Source of the DNA: Streptomyces afghaniensis 772 | Lineage (GTDB): Bacteria; Actinomycetota; Actinomycetes; Streptomycetales; Streptomycetaceae | NCBI GenBank assembly: GCA_000415505.1 | Contig: KE354498.1 | Span: 1-36,232, forward strand | DNA: 36,232 nucleotides | Reading direction: 5' to 3' | Shown: positions 32,949 to 36,232 of the stretch, piece after piece | Numbering within the stretch: the stretch's first letter is position 1 | Layout of the letters: every line of letters starts with the position of its first letter | Program-made: the position numbers and the translations under genes | Notes under the pieces: generated by a model | Seen by the model: only the letters and a program-made list of their open reading frames with translations | Databases searched by the model: none | Told to the model about the DNA's origin: nothing

Positions 32949-34307
32949 GTGTCCGTCCCCGCCACGCCCCGAGGGGCCGCAGCCCCGCCCGGTCAGCCCA
33001 GGAAAGCCGCGACCGCCGCCTGGATCGGCAGCGCGCTGGAGTACTACGACTTCTTCATCTACGGCAGCGCCGCCGCGCTGATCTTCCCCGAGGTGTTCTT
33101 CGACGAGTCCGACCCGGCCACCGCGACCCTGCTGTCGCTGGCCACGTTCGGCGTCGCGTACGCCGCCCGCCCGGTAGGCGCGCTGATTCTCGGGCACTTC
33201 GGCGACAAGCTCGGCCGCAAGAAGATCATGGTCTTCACGCTGATGCTGATGGGCCTGTCGACGTTCCTGATCGGCTGTCTGCCGACCCGGGACCAGGTCG
33301 GCACGCTCGCCCCGGTCCTGCTCGTGCTGTGCCGGGTGCTCCAGGGCATCTCGGCGGCGGGCGAACAGGCCAGCGCCAACTCCATGACACTGGAACACGC
33401 GCCGCCGGGCCGGCGCGGCTTCTTCACCAGCTTCACCCTCAGCGGCACACAGGGCGGCCAGTTGCTGGCCACGCTGGTGTTCATCCCGGTCGCTGCCATG
33501 CCCGAGGACCAGTTGCTGTCCTGGGGCTGGCGGGTGCCGTTCTGGCTGAGCGTCGCGGTCGCCGTCGTCGGCTGGGTCATCCGGCGCAGGCTGGACGAGA
33601 CCCCGGCCTTCGCCCAGCAGGCCGCCGAGGAGGGCGTCGTCAAGCTGCCGCTGGTGGTGCTGCTGCGCGAGCACTGGGCGGACGTGCTGCGGGTGATCGC
33701 GGGCGCGCTCATCGCCTCGGTCAGCACCATCTTCACGGTGTGGGCTCTGGCGTACGCCACGAGCGACGCGGTCGGCATGTCGCGCACTGCCATGCTGTGG
33801 GTGGGTGCCCTGGCCAACCTCGTGGCACTCGCCGCGATCCCGCTCTGGGCCATGCTGTCCGACCGGATCGGCCGCCGCCCGGTGTACCTGATCGGCGCGG
33901 CCGGCAGCGCGGTGACGATGTTCCTGTACCTGTGGGCCGTCTCCACGGGCTCGTACCCGCTGACGTTCCTGCTGGGCATCCTCTGCTTCGGTGTGGTCTA
34001 CAGCGCAGCGAACGGTGTGTGGCCCGCCTTCTACAGCGAGATGTTCACGACCCGGGTCCGGCTGTCCGGCGTGGCCATCGGCACGCAGATCGGCTTCGCG
34101 GCGGCCGGCTTCGCGGTGACGTTCGCCGCGCGGATCGCGGGGCCGGGCGGCGACGACTGGTCGGCGGTGGCCCTGTTCACGGCGGCCCTGTGCGTGCCGC
34201 CGGTCATCGCCGCGCTGTCGGCCCGCGAGACGCACCGGGTTCCGACGGAGGCGCTGGGTGTACGCCCGGCCCGGGCGACGACGGAGCCGGAGAAGGTGAC
34301 GGCCTGA
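32949..34307 (+). CDS. MHS-type major facilitator transporter (quinate/shikimate uptake candidate)
   Basis: A 452-residue membrane protein of the metabolite:H+ symporter group: SALEYYDFFIYGSAAALIFPEVFF in helix 1, FGHFGDKLGRKKIM between helices 2 and 3, RVLQGISAAGEQASANSM in helix 4, WGWRVPFWLS, and DRIGRRPVYLIGAAGSA. AAAGGAG precedes the GTG by 6 bases. The position beside qsuB/qsuD homologues mirrors Corynebacterium, where the transporter QsuA belongs to the same cluster, so quinate or shikimate uptake is the best guess. It is clearly related to the transporter at 12038-13387, with matching motif order and spacing. Confidence 0.92.
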   Translation: MSVPATPRGAAAPPGQPRKAATAAWIGSALEYYDFFIYGSAAALIFPEVFFDESDPATATLLSLATFGVAYAARPVGALILGHFGDKLGRKKIMVFTLMLMGLSTFLIGCLPTRDQVGTLAPVLLVLCRVLQGISAAGEQASANSMTLEHAPPGRRGFFTSFTLSGTQGGQLLATLVFIPVAAMPEDQLLSWGWRVPFWLSVAVAVVGWVIRRRLDETPAFAQQAAEEGVVKLPLVVLLREHWADVLRVIAGALIASVSTIFTVWALAYATSDAVGMSRTAMLWVGALANLVALAAIPLWAMLSDRIGRRPVYLIGAAGSAVTMFLYLWAVSTGSYPLTFLLGILCFGVVYSAANGVWPAFYSEMFTTRVRLSGVAIGTQIGFAAAGFAVTFAARIAGPGGDDWSAVALFTAALCVPPVIAALSARETHRVPTEALGVRPARATTEPEKVTA

Positions 34308-34321
34308 GCCTGGGCCGCTCC

Positions 34322-34349
34322 CCCGCCGGGTCCTCGTGGACCCGGCGGG
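34322..34349. terminator. Bidirectional terminator between transporter and VOC genes
   Basis: CCCGCCGGGTCC and GGACCCGGCGGG form a perfect 12-bp stem around a TCGT loop, followed by TT. It lies 14 bases after the transporter stop and 6 bases before the stop of the opposing VOC gene, serving both. Confidence 0.88.
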
Positions 34350-34355
34350 TTCCCG

Positions 34356-34766
34356 TCAGCTGTTGGACCAGGCCCGGCGGCACAGCACCAGGCGATAGCC
34401 GTCGGGGTCCTCGACGGTGACGCCCCATTCGTTCCAGTAGGGGTTGGGGGATTGGACCCGCTTGCCGCCGTGCCGCTCCAAGCGGGCGATCAGGTCCTCC
34501 GGAATCGGGTCGTCGGCGTAGACGACCAGCAGGTCCTCCTCGGTGGGGCGGGGCTCCACCGGCCGGGCCGCCTCGTGCACGAGCTCCAGATGCCAGTCGG
34601 CGTCGGGCCAGCCGAGCATCAGCAGGTCGTGGTGGCCCGGTTCGGATCCGCCCTCGGACCGCCACACGACACTGAGCCCGAGCCCCTCGCGCCAGAACCG
34701 CTCGGCCGCCGCGAGGTCGCGGGAGGGACGGGCGATCCGGATGTGGCTGCGACCGTTCACGGGCAT
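34356..34766 (-). CDS. VOC family protein (glyoxalase/bleomycin-resistance fold)
   Basis: A 136-residue protein with two VOC half-modules: HIRIARPSRDLAAAERFWREGLGLSVVW at the N-terminus and WNEWGVTVEDPDGYRLVLCRRAW at the C-terminus, with HHDLLMLGWPDADWHLELVHEA and EEDLLVVYADDP between. His, Glu and Asp residues in these strands could bind a metal. The ATG 34766 has AGAGG upstream; longer readings to 34844 use an N-terminus that looks non-coding. It is isolated between a terminator and a divergent gene. The substrate is unknown. Confidence 0.87.
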   Translation of the reverse strand: MPVNGRSHIRIARPSRDLAAAERFWREGLGLSVVWRSEGGSEPGHHDLLMLGWPDADWHLELVHEAARPVEPRPTEEDLLVVYADDPIPEDLIARLERHGGKRVQSPNPYWNEWGVTVEDPDGYRLVLCRRAWSNS

Positions 34767-34900
34767 GGCGACCTCTTCTCGTGGCGTCCTGGTCTGCGGC
34801 GGCGATCCGCCTCGCAGCCTAGGAGGCCGGCCGCCGCCTGACATCGGCCATCGGTCCTGCGACCCGGAACCTAGGACGTGTCGTGCACGAGTCGGATCAA

Positions 34901-34935
34901 GTTGCCGTTCCTACGTGTGTTGCCGTTCCTACGTG
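34901..34935. repeat. Two perfect 17-bp direct repeats upstream of the beta-lactamase-family gene
   Basis: GTTGCCGTTCCTACGTG occurs at 34901-34917 and 34919-34935, one base apart. A perfect palindrome TCGTGCACGA (34881-34890) lies just upstream and TGCACGAG recurs at 34951-34958. The 34767-35028 gap otherwise shows no coding sequence and no clear consensus promoter. Confidence 0.75.
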
Positions 34936-35028
34936 ATCATGAATGGTTCCTGCACGAGGATGAGGTCTGAGGCGGTCCGGTCGGGGTATGCCGGAACTCA
35001 CCTCGACGAGCGCGACGGAGGACGATCG

Positions 35029-36232
35029 ATGGCACAGCTGCGACAAGAGGTCGACCCGGGTGAGGCCGGGCTGGATCCGGAGGCGCTAAGCCGCCTGGAC
35101 CGGCACTTCGCCTCTCTCGTCGAGGAGGGCCGGCTGCCGGGATTCCTCGTGTCCGTCGCCCGTGCCGGACGCGTCGCCCACCTCACGACACACGGCCTGC
35201 GTGACATCGCGGCCGGGCAGCCCGTCGAGCCGGACACGCTGTGGCGGGTCTACTCCATGACGAAACCGGTCACCGCGGTCGCCGCGCTGCTGCTGGTCGA
35301 GGAGGGCCGGCTGTCGCTGGACGACCCGGTCGCCGACCACCTGCCGGCGTTCGCCGACCCCCGGGTCTACGTCGCCGGCTCCGGGGCCGACGTCAGAACC
35401 CGCCCGGCCGCCGGCCCGATACTCGTCCGGCACCTGATGACCCACACCTCGGGCCTGACCTTCGGCTTCTACCACACCCACCCGGTGGACACCCTGTACC
35501 GCGAGGCCGGTCTGGAGTCGTCGGTACGGCCGGGCGCGGACCTGGCCGAGACCATCGAGGAGTACGCGCGCCTGCCGTTGCAGTTCGAGCCGGGCACGCA
35601 GTGGAACTACTCGGTGGCGAGCAACGTCCTGGGCCGGATCATCGAGGTCGTGTCGGGGCAGCCGCTCGACGTGTTCTGCGCCGAGCGGATCTTCGGGCCG
35701 CTCGGCATGACGGACGCGGGGTTCCACGTCACGGACGAGCAGGCGCCCAGGCTGTCCGAGATGTACGGCGAGAAGGAGGGCGGCGGCATCGAGCGGATCG
35801 CCGGGCTGCCGCTGCGCGGCGGCCGGCCGCGGTTCCTGTCCGGCAGTGGCGGCATGGTGGCCTCCGCCCACGACTACCACCGCTTCATGGAGTTGCTGCG
35901 CCGCCGGGGCGAACTCGACGGCGTCCGGCTGCTCGCCCCGGAGACGGTGGACCTGATGACCCGCAACCATCTGCCCGGCGGTGCCGACCTGCGTGCCTTC
36001 GGCAGCCGCCCGGCCCACGACGAGCCCGGCAACGAGGGGGTCGGCTTCGGACTCAACGTCTCCGTGGTGATCGACCCGTCCCGCACGCAGGCGCCCTCCG
36101 GGCTCGGCGCGTACGGCTGGAGCGGGGTGGCCACGACGACGTTCTGGGTCGACCCGGGCCGCGACCTGACGGTGCAGTTCATGACGCAGGTGCGGCCCAG
36201 GTCCTCCCACACGGTGTTCCGCGACCTCAAGA
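35029..36232 (+). CDS. Serine hydrolase, beta-lactamase (class C-like) family, 3'-truncated by window edge
   Basis: 401 codons are visible and the frame runs off the window. ATG is preceded by GGAGGA seven bases upstream. There is no signal peptide (MAQLRQEVDPGEAGLDPEAL), so it is probably cytoplasmic. The nucleophile motif SMTK falls at residues 76-79 (WRVYSMTKPVTAV). MTHTSGLTFGFYH and FEPGTQWNYSV (Tyr194) follow, and GAYGWSGVATTTFWVDP replaces the Lys-Thr-Gly of true beta-lactamases. Tyr-Ser-Val stands where penicillin-recognising enzymes have Tyr-x-Asn. These changes fit the esterase/transacylase branch (EstB- or LovD-like) rather than an antibiotic-resistance enzyme. The substrate is unknown. 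Confidence 0.92.
   Translation, partial: MAQLRQEVDPGEAGLDPEALSRLDRHFASLVEEGRLPGFLVSVARAGRVAHLTTHGLRDIAAGQPVEPDTLWRVYSMTKPVTAVAALLLVEEGRLSLDDPVADHLPAFADPRVYVAGSGADVRTRPAAGPILVRHLMTHTSGLTFGFYHTHPVDTLYREAGLESSVRPGADLAETIEEYARLPLQFEPGTQWNYSVASNVLGRIIEVVSGQPLDVFCAERIFGPLGMTDAGFHVTDEQAPRLSEMYGEKEGGGIERIAGLPLRGGRPRFLSGSGGMVASAHDYHRFMELLRRRGELDGVRLLAPETVDLMTRNHLPGGADLRAFGSRPAHDEPGNEGVGFGLNVSVVIDPSRTQAPSGLGAYGWSGVATTTFWVDPGRDLTVQFMTQVRPRSSHTVFRDLK

Noticed and set aside
32871-36210. Minus-strand frames opposite the second transporter and the beta-lactamase-family gene
   Set aside because: Low-complexity shadows. The + frame at 35029 runs to the window edge and holds the SMTK motif.
35029-36232. Antibiotic-resistance beta-lactamase
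   Set aside because: There is no signal peptide, Tyr-Ser-Val replaces Tyr-x-Asn, and there is no Lys-Thr-Gly. This fits the esterase-like branch better.

Overview
The window reads as chromosomal DNA of a Streptomyces or a close relative. It is very GC-rich, with G or C at nearly every third codon position. GTG and TTG starts are frequent, Tat and Sec signal peptides are common, and the TTA leucine codon is almost absent. Nearly every base belongs to one of 31 protein genes; both edge genes are cut by the window. I see no tRNA, rRNA, CRISPR array, insertion sequence or phage gene.

Layout. 1-6.7 kb: the 3' part of a GH2 beta-galactosidase, then three exported proteins (a Tat metallophosphoesterase with a LamG-like domain, a Tat PHP-domain protein, and an unknown secreted protein with two consecutive TTA codons). 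6.7-15.5 kb: a PaaX-type regulator, then a leftward SDR-amidohydrolase-CoA ligase-MaoC operon with a divergent MarR regulator, followed by a rightward MHS transporter-secreted esterase-IclR operon. This set matches the cou (p-hydroxycinnamate) pathway of Rhodococcus, with a candidate extracellular esterase added. 15.6-18.6 kb: a VOC protein, a secreted GH16/CBM6 beta-glucanase behind a LacI-type operator, and an AraC regulator. 18.8-27.7 kb: a compact pentose-phosphate operon (tkt-tal-zwf-opcA-pgi-gnd-histidine phosphatase). 27.8-29.3 kb: a membrane-anchored repeat protein. 29.3-34.3 kb: a quinate/shikimate catabolic cluster with QsuB-like dehydroshikimate dehydratase, QsuD-like dehydrogenase, TetR regulator and MHS transporter. 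34.4-36.2 kb: a second VOC protein and the 5' part of a serine beta-lactamase-family protein.

How it fits together. Much of the window can be read as a plant-matter utilisation region. Secreted hydrolases attack glucans and perhaps hydroxycinnamate esters. Two MHS transporters would import aromatic or alicyclic acids. The cou-like and qsu-like enzymes would convert them to hydroxybenzoates and protocatechuate, which feed the beta-ketoadipate pathway (not in this window). The pentose-phosphate operon would supply NADPH and sugar phosphates. Two exported proteins, one of them the candidate esterase, carry TTA codons inside their signal peptides, which suggests developmental control through the bldA leucyl-tRNA.

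The least understood parts are the Tat phosphoesterase/PHP pair with its TTA-TTA partner, the SHB17-like phosphatase closing the pentose-phosphate operon, and the membrane-anchored repeat protein. All functions are inferred from motifs, remembered family sequences and gene order; no searches were run.
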